Part shown: piece after piece, positions 8,430 to 17,026 of the stretch
Layout: each line of letters begins with the position of its first letter
How positions within the stretch are numbered: position 1 is the first letter of the stretch
Source of the DNA: Bog-473 sp963766995
Lineage (GTDB): Bacteria; Actinomycetota; Acidimicrobiia; Acidimicrobiales; RAAP-2
DNA: 64,000 bases
Direction of reading: 5' to 3'
Assembly (NCBI GenBank): GCA_963766995.1
Contig: CAVYCE010000001.1
Location: 558,001-622,000, forward strand
Position numbers and translations under genes: made by a program
Notes under the pieces: generated by a model
The model's database searches: none
What the model saw: the letters and a program-made list of their open reading frames with translations, nothing else
Told to the model about the DNA's origin: nothing

Positions 8430-9602
8430 GTGAGCACACTGACCGCGGCCAAGGAGACCGCCGCTGCGGTCGTGGACGCTCGGTTGGCGCAATTGGTGGC
8501 GCTGAGCCACTCGGTGCACGCCACCCCCGAGCTTTGTTTTGCCGAAACAGTGTCGGCCCGGACCGTGGCTGATGCCTTGCGGGCCGGTGGTTTGGACGTT
8601 GATGAGGGTGTGTATGACATCCCGACCGCGTTCGAATCTCGCTCCGGTGACGGCGAGTTGGTGGTGGCGGTGTGCGCCGAATACGACGCCCTGCCTGACG
8701 TCGGCCATGCCTGCGGTCACAACATCATCGCCGCCGCTGCAGTGGGCGCTGGGCTGGCGTTGGCCGCCGTGGCCGACGAGGTGGGGTTGCAGGTTCGGGT
8801 GCTGGGGACTCCGGCCGAGGAAGGTGGCGGGGGCAAGGTCTTCATGCTGGATCGGGGCGCCTTCGACGGCGTCCATGCCGCCATGATGGTCCACCCCTGG
8901 TCGGTAGAACGTCTGACCGGTGCCTGCCTGGCCGTCTCGCATTTCGATGTGCATTTCGTGGGTCGGGAGGCCCACGCCTCGGCTGCGCCGTGGCAGGGAG
9001 TCAACGCCCTCGATGCCATGACCATCGCCCAGGTCTCGCTGGGGTTGCTCCGCCAGCAGCTGCCGCCGGGTGACCAGGTGCACGGCATGATCAGCCACGG
9101 TGGGCAAGCCGCCAACGTGATCCCGGCCAAGGTCAGTGGTCGTTTCATGGCCCGCTCCAAGACCATTGAGGGACTGCGGGTGCTCGAGCCTCGCATCCGC
9201 GCCTGTTTCGAGGCCGGGGCGTTGGCTTCCGGATGCAGCGTCTCTTACGAGGAGCTGTCGCCGGTGTACTCGCACATGGAGGCCGATGTGGATCTGGTGT
9301 CCGCCTACCGCCTCAACGCCGAGTCGCTGGGTCGGACCTTCGAGGCCGACGACGAGGATGCGCCTTTGCCGACCTTCTCCACCGACATGGCCAATGTCTC
9401 ATTGGTGGTGCCCACCATCCACCCACTCATCGGGATTGAAACGCATGGGGCCGTCAACCACCAGCACGAATTCGCCGCCGCCTGCATCACGCCGTCGGCC
9501 GACCGTGCTGTGCGTGATGGCGCAGTGGCCATGGCCTGGACGGCCATCGATGCTGCTCTCGACGTTGCATTGCGATCTCGCCTGTTGGGCCGTCATCGGT
9601 GA
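8430..9602 (+). CDS. M20 family metallo-amidohydrolase
   Basis: A 390-residue M20D-type amidohydrolase (p-aminobenzoyl-glutamate hydrolase, N-acyl amino acid or IAA-conjugate hydrolase class) that cleaves an amide using two metal ions. Seen: EYDALPD at 84-90, the metal-ligand string GHACGHN at 92-98 with C95, and the TPAEEGGGGK base/ligand segment. A dimerisation domain follows in the middle, then ETHGAVNHQHEFA near the end. GTG start 4 bases after the carboxylase stop suggests co-transcription. Substrate unknown. Confidence 0.85.
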   Translation: MSTLTAAKETAAAVVDARLAQLVALSHSVHATPELCFAETVSARTVADALRAGGLDVDEGVYDIPTAFESRSGDGELVVAVCAEYDALPDVGHACGHNIIAAAAVGAGLALAAVADEVGLQVRVLGTPAEEGGGGKVFMLDRGAFDGVHAAMMVHPWSVERLTGACLAVSHFDVHFVGREAHASAAPWQGVNALDAMTIAQVSLGLLRQQLPPGDQVHGMISHGGQAANVIPAKVSGRFMARSKTIEGLRVLEPRIRACFEAGALASGCSVSYEELSPVYSHMEADVDLVSAYRLNAESLGRTFEADDEDAPLPTFSTDMANVSLVVPTIHPLIGIETHGAVNHQHEFAAACITPSADRAVRDGAVAMAWTAIDAALDVALRSRLLGRHR

Positions 9603-9895
9603 TTACCGAGCACGCTCTCCTGGAGGTCATTCCGGGCCAAGAGTCCGAATTCATGGAGACGATTGATCGGGCCAAGCTCATCATCTCGGCCAGCCCCGGC
9701 TTTGTTGGATTGCGGGTCGAGCGGTGCATTGAACGGCCGTCGTGCTTCTTGTTGCTGGTCGAGTGGGAAACCCTGGACGACCACACGGTTGGCTTTCGAG
9801 GGTCAGAGGCCTACCAAGAGTGGCGCTCATTGCTGCACCACTTCTATGACCCATTCCCCGTGGTCGAGCACTTCGAAGGCGTCACCACGGCCTGA
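9599..9895 (+). CDS. Antibiotic biosynthesis monooxygenase (ABM) domain protein
   Basis: A 98-residue ferredoxin-like alpha-beta barrel of the ABM/YcnE type. The pattern ITEHALLEVIPGQ..F...SPGFVGLRVERC..R...FLLLVEWE..D.H...F is typical. Members are cofactor-free oxygenases or simply small-molecule binders; the substrate cannot be read from sequence. It starts with GTG overlapping the M20 stop by 4 bases and its own stop overlaps the next ATG by one base, so the three genes are probably translated together. Confidence 0.75.
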   Translation: MITEHALLEVIPGQESEFMETIDRAKLIISASPGFVGLRVERCIERPSCFLLLVEWETLDDHTVGFRGSEAYQEWRSLLHHFYDPFPVVEHFEGVTTA

Positions 9896-10431
9896 TGCGT
9901 AAAGTGGTCGCCTATCACCTGTTGTCGCTCGATGGTGTGGCTGAGAGTCCGGATGGCTTCGTCGCTGAGTTTGATGAAGTGATGCGGGACAACATGCGCC
10001 GCACCATCGCCACCCAGGACACCGTGCTCCTCGGGCGCCGGTCCTACGACGAATGGTTCGCCTTCTGGCCTGGCAGTGAGATCCAGCCGTTCTCCAGCTT
10101 TATCAATGGTGTCGAGAAATTCGTGGTGACTTCGACGACGCCGACCGGGCTCTGGGACAACACGACCGTGGCCGGTGGCGATTTGAGTGAGCTCGTCACC
10201 GCGCTCAAGCAACGCTCCGGCGGCGACATCGGGGTACACGCCAGCATCACGCTGACGCAATCGCTGCTCGAGGTGGGATTGATCGACGAGTTGCGTCTGG
10301 TGGTCACCCCGGCTGTTCACGTGCACGGCCGAAAGCTCTTCGACAAGGGGCTACCGACGGCACTCACGCTGATCCGGCACGATGCTTCGCCGTCGGGTTC
10401 CCTGTTGCTCGACTATCAAGTCAACAGCTGA
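9895..10431 (+). CDS. Dihydrofolate reductase-like (RibD C-terminal family) protein
   Basis: A 178-residue protein of the RibD_C/DHFR-like fold seen in many actinobacterial accessory reductases. Seen: RKVVAYHLLSLDGVAESP at the start, TVLLGRRSYDEWFAFW, and GVHASITLTQSLLEVGLIDELRLVV, the NADPH-binding half. It is shorter than true RibD and lacks the deaminase domain, so a riboflavin role is unlikely. It begins with ATG in a TGATG overlap with the ABM gene. Confidence 0.8.
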   Translation: MRKVVAYHLLSLDGVAESPDGFVAEFDEVMRDNMRRTIATQDTVLLGRRSYDEWFAFWPGSEIQPFSSFINGVEKFVVTSTTPTGLWDNTTVAGGDLSELVTALKQRSGGDIGVHASITLTQSLLEVGLIDELRLVVTPAVHVHGRKLFDKGLPTALTLIRHDASPSGSLLLDYQVNS

Positions 10432-10434
10432 CCG

Positions 10435-11124
10435 CTATTCGGTGTTCGTGGCGTTGACGAGCGCGACGAACAGCGCTTCGTCACCGGTGATTTCGACTGC
10501 TGCTGCTGGCAATCGCTTAAACAGCACCAGGACCAGGTCAGACGCAGTACCGCGCACGGCCACAGCTGGGCTGCCTCCGTCTTCGCCCAACTGCCATCGC
10601 TTGGCACAGTCGGTTGCTTCAAACGTGATGGTTCCGCCGACGGGCGATTGCGAAGCGCCGAACATCACCTGCAGGAACTCGCTCACCCCGTCGGCTGCGA
10701 CCTCGTCTCCCAGTGGGGCTGGCGTCCCTCCGACCAGTTCGGCATCCCAACGGTGAATGGCCGCCTCCTGCACCTGATGCCGGGCCACGGCGCCGACCGT
10801 GAGCGGATCTCCCCACCAGGTCCAGCAGGGCGCGTCCTCGTCTGATTGCTCGATGGCGCCTATGAGCTCGTCGGTCGACTTCCGCATCCAGGCCGCCAGA
10901 TCATTGTCGGTGTGGGGTGGCTCGATGAAGAGCTCCACGGGGTTGGCCGCATTGCCCTCGAGGATGTTTGCCGCCCACCACCGTTGCACCTCGCCGATAT
11001 GCAGCACGAGATCTCGCAGAGTCCAATCCGGGCATGACGGCACGATCCCCGCCAAGTCCCCCGAGCTGGCCAGTTCGGCCATGCGCTCGCTGTCAGCTCG
11101 GATCAGCCAAACTCGCTTGTTCAT
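10435..11124 (-). CDS. Maleylpyruvate isomerase family, mycothiol-dependent enzyme
   Basis: A 229-residue protein with an N-terminal DinB-like four-helix metal-binding domain (SCPDWTLRDLVLHIGEVQRWW, H42 a likely metal ligand) and the HRWDAELVGGTP segment characteristic of the MDMPI family. Known members act with mycothiol, the low-molecular thiol of Actinobacteria, or are uncharacterised. The C-terminal part is the SCP2-like domain common in these proteins. It stands alone, convergent with the DHFR-like gene 3 bases away. Confidence 0.8.
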   Translation of the reverse strand: MNKRVWLIRADSERMAELASSGDLAGIVPSCPDWTLRDLVLHIGEVQRWWAANILEGNAANPVELFIEPPHTDNDLAAWMRKSTDELIGAIEQSDEDAPCWTWWGDPLTVGAVARHQVQEAAIHRWDAELVGGTPAPLGDEVAADGVSEFLQVMFGASQSPVGGTITFEATDCAKRWQLGEDGGSPAVAVRGTASDLVLVLFKRLPAAAVEITGDEALFVALVNATNTE

Positions 11125-11149
11125 GCCTGCGAGTGTACAAATCGGGTGT

Positions 11150-12232
11150 TTACGTCGGTCCCCAGGTGGCGAGATCGACCTCTGAGGTCAGCCCCACGAG
11201 CGTTCTGGACTTGCGATCCCAGCGGTAGAGCGATGCCGCTGTCAGACCGCCAGTGGACGCGATTGGCTTGGTGGAACCAGCAACCAAGATCGCTTGGCCG
11301 CTCGGATCGCCGATCACCGTGTTGTTGAAGGGAAATGTGCACGGTCCTGGGTGGGCTTGCGTCATTGGTGGTGATGCAGGGCCCAGCGGCACGCAGATAT
11401 GGCCGGGCACCTTGAAGAGTGTCGATTGCCGCCGACCGGTGGAGGGATCCACCGCCACGACCTGCTGCGCAGCGCTCTCCGATGTCACGACCCCCAGCCC
11501 GACGTACTGGCCCGCCACTCGATGATTCCAGAAGCCATTCCATGTCATGGAAGAGTTTCGAATCCGAATCTGGCGAGCCGCAGCAAGTGCATTCGTGCCC
11601 GAGGTGAGCGAGATAGTCCAGAACGTGGTGACGTCGGTGTGCCCGTTGAGCAAGTCAAATGAGAGTGCCGCTGAATCGGGCCGCCATGACAATTGGAAGA
11701 TGCCCCGATTGAGCTGCTGCGGATCGGGTGCCAGTCGGCGAATGTCTCTAATTCCGGTGGGCGTAATGGTGGCAATGTCGATGCCCCCGGCTTGATCGAG
11801 ATACGGGATCTGAGCTCCCGGTTCCGGGGCAACGAAGGCCAATAGCTTGCCATCGGGACTGACCTGCGGGTCGAATCCAGCCGTCACACGCGTCAGCGGA
11901 CCACCCGTGATGGGCACTCGGTAGATCTGATCGGACCCGCTCGTCGAGCTGCTGGTAGCGCTGTCGAAATACGCGTCACCAGAAGGGGCGACCGAAAGGT
12001 TAGGGAGACCCGGCTCACTGAGCAACACGTGGGTGGCCAGGGTGCGCACCGTTGCTCCGCTCGAAGCTGAGAGCACCACGATGTTGCCCGAAGGTGTCCA
12101 CGCCACGATGTCGCTGGGCGGTTTCGTCGGAGTGGTGGACCCTCCGGCGGTAGCGGTTGCGGCGCCTACTGAGGTGGTCAGGGAGGCGGCCAACAGCAGC
12201 CCTCGCCACCACTTTTCAGGCAGAACAAGCAT
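11150..12232 (-). CDS. Secreted TolB/PD40-like beta-propeller protein
   Basis: A 360-residue exported protein. The first 30 residues (basic WWRG, then LLLAASLTTSVGAATATAGG) form a signal peptide. The mature part has repeated propeller blades: DIVAWTPSGNIVVLS, LSVAPSGDAYF, PQVSPDGKLLAFVAP, LSWRPDSAALSF. These match the WD40-like PD40/TolB family. No enzyme motif is visible; it probably binds protein or polymer outside the membrane. It lies between the acyl-CoA mutase gene and the MDMPI gene on the same strand, with no obvious functional tie. Confidence 0.7.
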   Translation of the reverse strand: MLVLPEKWWRGLLLAASLTTSVGAATATAGGSTTPTKPPSDIVAWTPSGNIVVLSASSGATVRTLATHVLLSEPGLPNLSVAPSGDAYFDSATSSSTSGSDQIYRVPITGGPLTRVTAGFDPQVSPDGKLLAFVAPEPGAQIPYLDQAGGIDIATITPTGIRDIRRLAPDPQQLNRGIFQLSWRPDSAALSFDLLNGHTDVTTFWTISLTSGTNALAAARQIRIRNSSMTWNGFWNHRVAGQYVGLGVVTSESAAQQVVAVDPSTGRRQSTLFKVPGHICVPLGPASPPMTQAHPGPCTFPFNNTVIGDPSGQAILVAGSTKPIASTGGLTAASLYRWDRKSRTLVGLTSEVDLATWGPT

Positions 12233-12283
12233 GCGTACCCCCTGACCAGGGTAACGACGCGCCCGCTTCCGTACTCCGCGGGG

Positions 12284-13870
12284 TCAGCCTCCTGGTGAAT
12301 AGACCCCGAATTCTCCACGCAGCACGTCGGCCACCTCGCCGAGCGTGGCCATGGCCCTGAGCGCCACTTTCATGGGGACGAGGAGGTTGCCATCACCCTT
12401 GGCCGTCTGGGCGATGTCGGCCAGCGCCGTGTCGACGGCGGCCTGATCCCGAGCGGCCCGCACCGACTTGGTGCGGTCGATCTGGGCCTGCTGGAGCTTG
12501 ATGTCGATGGGGAACACCTCGGGGGGTTCGGTCTCGGCGTCGGTGAACTTGTTGACGCCGACGACCACCTTTTCGCCGTCGTCCACCGCCTTGGCGAAGC
12601 TGTAGGCCGCGCTCTCAATCTCCTCCTGCATGAAGCGGGCTTCAATGGCGGCCACCGCGCCACCAAGTTTCTCGATGCGGTCGAGGTACTCGTTGGCCGC
12701 TTGCTCCACCTCGTCGGTGAGGGCCTCGACGTAATAGCTGCCGGCCAGCGGGTCGACGGTGTCGGCCACACCAGACTCGAATCCCACGATCTGCTGGGTG
12801 CGCAGGGCGATTTTGGCGGCGCGGGTGGTGGGGAGGCCGAGCGCCTCGTCGAAACCATTGGTGTGCAGGCTCTGGGTGCCACCAAGGGCAGCGGCCAGGG
12901 ACTGCACGGTGACCCGGACGATGTTGTTCTCGGGCTGTTGAGCCGTGAGGGTGGAGCCGCCGGTCTGGGTGTGAAAGCGCAGCATCTTGGAGCGCTCGTC
13001 CTTGGCGCCGAAACGTTCGGTCATGATGCGCGACCACATGCGGCGGGCGGCCCGGTACTTGGCCACCTCCTCGAAGAGGTTGTTGTGGGCGTTCCAGAAG
13101 AACGACAGCCGGGGGGCGAAGGCGTCAATGTCCATGCCGGCCGCCATGGCTGCCTCGACGTAGGCGATGCCGTTGGCCAGCGTGAACGCCACCTCTTGCA
13201 CCGCAGTCGATCCGGCTTCGCGTATGTGGTACCCCGAAATGGAAATGGTGTTCCACTGCGGCAGGTTGGCGGCGCAGTAGGCGAAGGTGTCGACGATGAG
13301 CCGCATCGAGGGCCGGGGCGGGTAGATGTAGGTGCCCCTGGCGATGTACTCCTTGAGGATGTCGTTTTGAATGGTGCCTCGGACCTGGTCGCCAGCCACC
13401 CCTTGCTCTTCGGCCACCAATTCGTAGAGGAGCAGGAGGATGGCGCCGGTGGCGTTGATGGTCATGGACGTTGTGACCTTGTCCATGGGGAGGTCGGCCA
13501 TGAGCAGCCGCATGTCGGCCAGCGAGTCGATGGCCACGCCCACCTTGCCCACTTCGCCCTCAGCCCGAGGATGGTCGGAGTCGTAGCCCATCTGGGTGGG
13601 CAGGTCGAAGGCGCAGGAGAGACCGGTCTGGCCGGCATCGAGCAGGAACTTGAAACGTTCGTTCGTGACCTCGGCCGAGCCGAACCCGGCGTACTGGCGC
13701 ATGGTCCACAGCTTCGAGCGGTACATCTCGGCGTGGACGCCCCGGGTGTACGGGAAGGACCCGGGCTGGCCCAGCTTGGTGGCGGGGTCCCATCCGTCCA
13801 GGTCAGCCGGTCCGTAGACCGGGTGGATCTCAATACCTGAATCGGTGCGGTGCTCCTGAGCTGGTGTCAC
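12284..13870 (-). CDS. Methylmalonyl-CoA mutase family large subunit, without B12-binding domain
   Basis: A 528-residue acyl-CoA mutase catalytic subunit with the TIM-barrel part only; the cobalamin-binding domain must come from a separate small subunit not seen here. Seen: LWTMRQYAGFG with Y60 and EYIARGTYIYPPRPSMR with R178. Their spacing of 118 equals that of Tyr89 and Arg207 in Propionibacterium methylmalonyl-CoA mutase, where this pair holds the substrate carboxylate; isobutyryl-CoA mutases have Phe and Gln there. This favours a methylmalonyl-type substrate. GTG start at 13870. Cobalamin adenosyltransferase at 20.6 kb could supply its cofactor. Confidence 0.88.
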   Translation of the reverse strand: MTPAQEHRTDSGIEIHPVYGPADLDGWDPATKLGQPGSFPYTRGVHAEMYRSKLWTMRQYAGFGSAEVTNERFKFLLDAGQTGLSCAFDLPTQMGYDSDHPRAEGEVGKVGVAIDSLADMRLLMADLPMDKVTTSMTINATGAILLLLYELVAEEQGVAGDQVRGTIQNDILKEYIARGTYIYPPRPSMRLIVDTFAYCAANLPQWNTISISGYHIREAGSTAVQEVAFTLANGIAYVEAAMAAGMDIDAFAPRLSFFWNAHNNLFEEVAKYRAARRMWSRIMTERFGAKDERSKMLRFHTQTGGSTLTAQQPENNIVRVTVQSLAAALGGTQSLHTNGFDEALGLPTTRAAKIALRTQQIVGFESGVADTVDPLAGSYYVEALTDEVEQAANEYLDRIEKLGGAVAAIEARFMQEEIESAAYSFAKAVDDGEKVVVGVNKFTDAETEPPEVFPIDIKLQQAQIDRTKSVRAARDQAAVDTALADIAQTAKGDGNLLVPMKVALRAMATLGEVADVLRGEFGVYSPGG

Positions 13871-13901
13871 AGGCCGAGCCTACGACGGCCAGACTGGAGG
13901 C

Positions 13902-14342
13902 ATGGAACCCACCTTCTCCCACGTCGGCATCTGCGTCAGCGACCTAGATCGTTCCGTGCGCTTTTACTGCGAGGCCCTGGGCTTCGAGAAGGCGGAGTCG
14001 CACAGCATCGGCTCCGAGTTCGCCGCGCTGATGGAGTTCGAGGACGTGGTCTTGCGGTCTCAGTTCCTGCGCAAGGGCACGGCCGCGGTTGAGCTGCTGT
14101 CATTCTCCGAGCCGGTCCCCTACGGCGACGGCGTGCGGCGACCGGTCAACCAATTCGGCCTGACGCACCTGTCTTTTCGTGTGGGCGATATGGCTGCGGC
14201 GGAAGCCAAGGTGGTGGAGCTGGGGGGCCAGGTGATCGAGTCCAGCCGAACCGTCATCGACTTCGGGGGTGTGCCATTGGCCTTCGTCTACTGCACCGAC
14301 CCCGACGGGACGCGGGTGGAACTGATGGATCTGGGCGGCTGA
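13902..14342 (+). CDS. VOC family (glyoxalase/bleomycin-resistance fold) protein
   Basis: A 146-residue two-module VOC protein. Seen: FSHVGICVSDLDRSVRFYCEALGF at the start with H7 as likely metal ligand, LTHLSFRVGDM at the middle and DPDGTRVELMD at the end with the last Glu ligand. It could be a lactoylglutathione-lyase-like enzyme, dioxygenase or epimerase. Divergence from an acyl-CoA mutase gene 31 bases away makes methylmalonyl-CoA epimerase worth considering, but the length and motifs are generic VOC and I do not assign it. Confidence 0.8.
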   Translation: MEPTFSHVGICVSDLDRSVRFYCEALGFEKAESHSIGSEFAALMEFEDVVLRSQFLRKGTAAVELLSFSEPVPYGDGVRRPVNQFGLTHLSFRVGDMAAAEAKVVELGGQVIESSRTVIDFGGVPLAFVYCTDPDGTRVELMDLGG

Positions 14343-14343
14343 C

Positions 14344-15249
14344 CTAGATATTGAGCGCGGCGACGGCGGCATCTGCTTCGTCGTCGAGCTGGTTGTCGAT
14401 GCGGGCGGCCTTGCGTTCCTCGAGGTGCATCCAGCGCAAGGCCACCGGGATCATGGGCCACAGCATGAGCGTGTCGCCCCCGACCCACATGATCACGCCG
14501 CCCATGTGCAGATCGGTCAACAGAGACGGTCCCCAGGTGCGGTGCATGGAGTTGTAGGCGCGGAACGGTTCCTTGACTAGCTCGTCGAGCGAGAGCCCGG
14601 TGAAGGTGTCGATCGGAATGGCCATGAATAGAAGACCGAACTGGAGCGCCGGGTGCAGTTTGTAGCGGTTCGGGATCGGAGCCGAAGATCTGGCGCCAGA
14701 ACAGGTAGCCCACACCGAGGAAGACCAGGTGCTCGGCGTTGTGCACCGACTCGTGCTCGAGCGTGTAGTTGTACCAAACCGTCAGGTGGGTCACCGGGAT
14801 CATGACGGCGTAGAGCACGAAGGCGACGCCGGGGTGACCGAGGACCTTGGCCACCTTTGAGCGCAGGAACTCGGTGACCACCAGGTGGGGTGTGCCCGTG
14901 GTGGCACGCCAGGCCAGCTCCAGGGGAGAGCCAACGGCGAAGAGCGGAGCGGCCACCATGATCAAGCAGCAGGTGCTGGACCATGTGGTCCCAGAACAGC
15001 TCGCCGTCGTAGACGCCGATGAAACTGAAGATGGCCAGGCCGGTGGCGGCGAGGCCGGCGATGAAGCAGGCCGTCTTCTTCCGCGACCACTGGTGCCGGG
15101 GCTGGCGCGGTTGACGAGCTTGACCCCCGCAGATACAGACGCCAGCGCCATCAGCACCATGGCCACCGGCACGAAGTCGAACTGGGTGGAGAAGAGTTGG
15201 CTGCCCCTGGAGCGGGGGCAGCGGGGCGTCGGCCAGGAGCGGCGATCAT
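14344..15249 (-). pseudogene. ctaG: Cytochrome c oxidase assembly protein CtaG, frameshifted
   Basis: Pieces of one multi-pass membrane protein of the caa3-type CtaG family lie in order but in different frames: LLADAPLPPL (near 15230), SQLFSTQFDFVPVAMVLMA (to 15110), KTACFIAGLA...FWDHMVQHLLL (15080-14967), IMVAAPLFAVG...YLFWRQIFGSDP (14963-14680) and NRYKLHPALQFGLLFMAIPID to the stop at 14344. Total length of about 300 residues is right for CtaG, which helps copper delivery to oxidase. At least four single-base indels are needed; a base is extra near 14965 and 14676 and one seems missing in a C run near 15100. This may be a sequence error rather than a dead gene. Confidence 0.75.
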
Positions 15250-15277
15250 GGCCCCAACCGTAACGGGTCAGCCGTGC

Positions 15278-16229
15278 TGGAAAAATCGCTGCTGCAGACT
15301 TGCGCTGGCCGAAGAGGGCGGCGGCGTCCAGCTCGGCGATCTCGTCCTGGCGTCATCTCCCAGCCCAGCGCACCGGCGTTCTCCTCAGCCTGCTGCCTTG
15401 TTCTTGGCCCCTGGGATCGGGACCGCCCCCTTGGCGATGAGGTAGGCCAGCGCCACCTGGCTGGGCGTGCGGTCGCCGTGGGCGGCGCCGATGCGGCGCA
15501 GGACGGCCACGATGGCGTCCACCTGCTCCATGGGGTGATCGGAGAAGGTGCGCTTGCCCGGTGGCGGGTTGGCGGCCGAGTACTTGCCGGTGAGCCGCCC
15601 CTGGCCGATGGGTGAGTAGGCCAGCGGGGTCACGCCCAGCTCCTGGCAGGCTGGCAGCAAGCCCGACCTGTTCGGGCATGGTGCGCAGGAGCGAGTACTC
15701 GATCTGGTTGCTGGCCAGGCTCAGGCCCCGCTTCTTGAGCTCGGCGTCGAAGGCGCTGGTTTCCTTGGCCGAGTAGTTGGACACCCCGACGGCGTTGACC
15801 AGTCCCTGCTGATGCGCGTTGGCCAGTGCCTCGGCCAGCGCGGCGTGCGAGCGGAAAGAGATCGGCGCGTGCAGTTGGTAGAGGTCGATCTGCTCGATGC
15901 CCATGCGCTCAATGGAGGCCTTGGCGGCGTTGGCGAGCGGACGACTTGACCGACAGCTTCCAAGGCATGGGCATGAACTTGGTGGCGATGACGATCTTGC
16001 TCCGGACGGCCGGATCGTTCTTGAGGAGGCGACCGATGATGCGCTCGGACTCGCCGGAGCCGTAGATCTCGGCCGTATCGAAGAGGAGGACGCCGGCATT
16101 GATGCTGGCATCCCACGCCTCGCGGATGGTGTCCTCGGTGAAGTCGGTGTCGTAGCCACCCATGCCCCAGGTGCTCTTGTCGCCCCAGGCCCAGGTGCCG
16201 ACGCCCAGGGGCGGGATGGTGAGGCTCAT
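15278..16229 (-). pseudogene. Aldo/keto reductase, frameshifted
   Basis: An NADPH-dependent AKR reading in several frames. ATG at 16229 gives SLTIPPLGVGTWAWGD and FDTAEIYGSGESERIIG (catalytic D and Y), then KFMPMPW. After a shift near 15945 the protein continues SIERMGIEQIDLYQLH and GVSNYSAKE. After an extra base near 15662 it reads LLPACQELGVTPLAYSPIGQGRLTGKY and VPIPGAKN. Further shifts near 15370 and 15340 give EENAGALGWEMTP and DEIAELDAAALF. The most likely stop is near 15278, giving about 317 residues, normal for AKRs. The start overlaps the upstream hydrolase stop by 4 bases, as expected of a working operon. Confidence 0.75.
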
Positions 16230-17026
16230 GCGCCCAAGTGCTCGACGATGGCGGCCCGCCATTGGTCGGGATGGGTGAGTTGGGGCGAGTGGTAGGCGCC
16301 TTGAATGACGGTGAGGGTGGCGTCGGGCAGCTCGGCGGCCAATCGGGGGCCTGGTCGGCCAACTGGTGGTCCAGTTCTGCCCCACCAGCACGGTAGTGCG
16401 TTGGGTGATTTCGCTAAGGCGAGGGCGGATGGACATGACGCCCTCGGATAGCAGGTCCGATACCCAGCGCCTTGACGGCGTAGGGTCCATGCCGGCGGAC
16501 GCTGGCTTCTTTTTCGGCCTGCCATTCGGTCGGAGTGGCGGCGGCGATGAGGGCGTCCTCCGGACTGTCGAATGCCATCGATTTGGGCATGCCCCTGGCC
16601 GGGTCGAATTTCTCGAGGACTTTTTGACCATGGCCGCGATGCCCTCGTCCGGCTGCATGAACGACCAGGCGCTGGTGTCCATCAGGATCAGCGAGTTGAT
16701 GAGGTCGGGACGGGCAGGGCGACACGAGCGCCACCCGGCCGCCCATGGAGTGTCCGAGCAGGTCGACCGGTGCCATGGCCGACCTGCTCAAGATGGCGAT
16801 CAGGTCGTGGGTCAGCAGCGGATGAGTAGCTCTCGAGGTGCCTGCACCGGGGCGACAGGCCGTGACCCGCTAGGTCAGGGTGACCACCCGCCGCCCGGTC
16901 TCGGCCGCCAGCTGGTCGACCTGGAGGACGAAGTCGAGCGAGCGAGCCGGTGTAGCCGTGGCACAGGACGAGGGTTGGCTGGCCCGCCCCTGCCCCATAT
17001 TCGTGCCAGACGAGTTCAGTGGGCAT
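16226..17026 (-). pseudogene. Alpha/beta hydrolase, heavily frameshifted
   Basis: Segments of an alpha/beta hydrolase appear in order in all three frames: PTELVWHEYGAG...TLVLCHGYTGS (oxyanion region), LDFVLQVDQLAAETGRRVV, LAGHGLSPR, PVDLLGHSMGGRVALV (nucleophile elbow G-H-S-M-G), MDTSAWSFMQPDEGIAAMVKK, VLEKFDPARGMPKSMAFDSP and TLTVIQGAYHSPQLTHP with the catalytic His. Start at 17026 overlaps the rhodanese-ThiF gene end by 11 bases. At least seven single-base shifts occur within 800 bases, while each piece is otherwise well conserved. That is more like sequence error than decay. Confidence 0.7.

Noticed and set aside
12701..13840. Long open frame on the plus strand (379 codons) opposite the acyl-CoA mutase gene.
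   Set aside because: It is antisense to a conserved enzyme, has Gly/Val/His-rich low-complexity composition and no motif; long antisense frames are expected in GC-rich genes.
13902..14342. Calling the VOC protein methylmalonyl-CoA epimerase because it adjoins the mutase gene.
   Set aside because: The motifs are generic to the VOC fold and the genes are divergent; the position alone is not enough.
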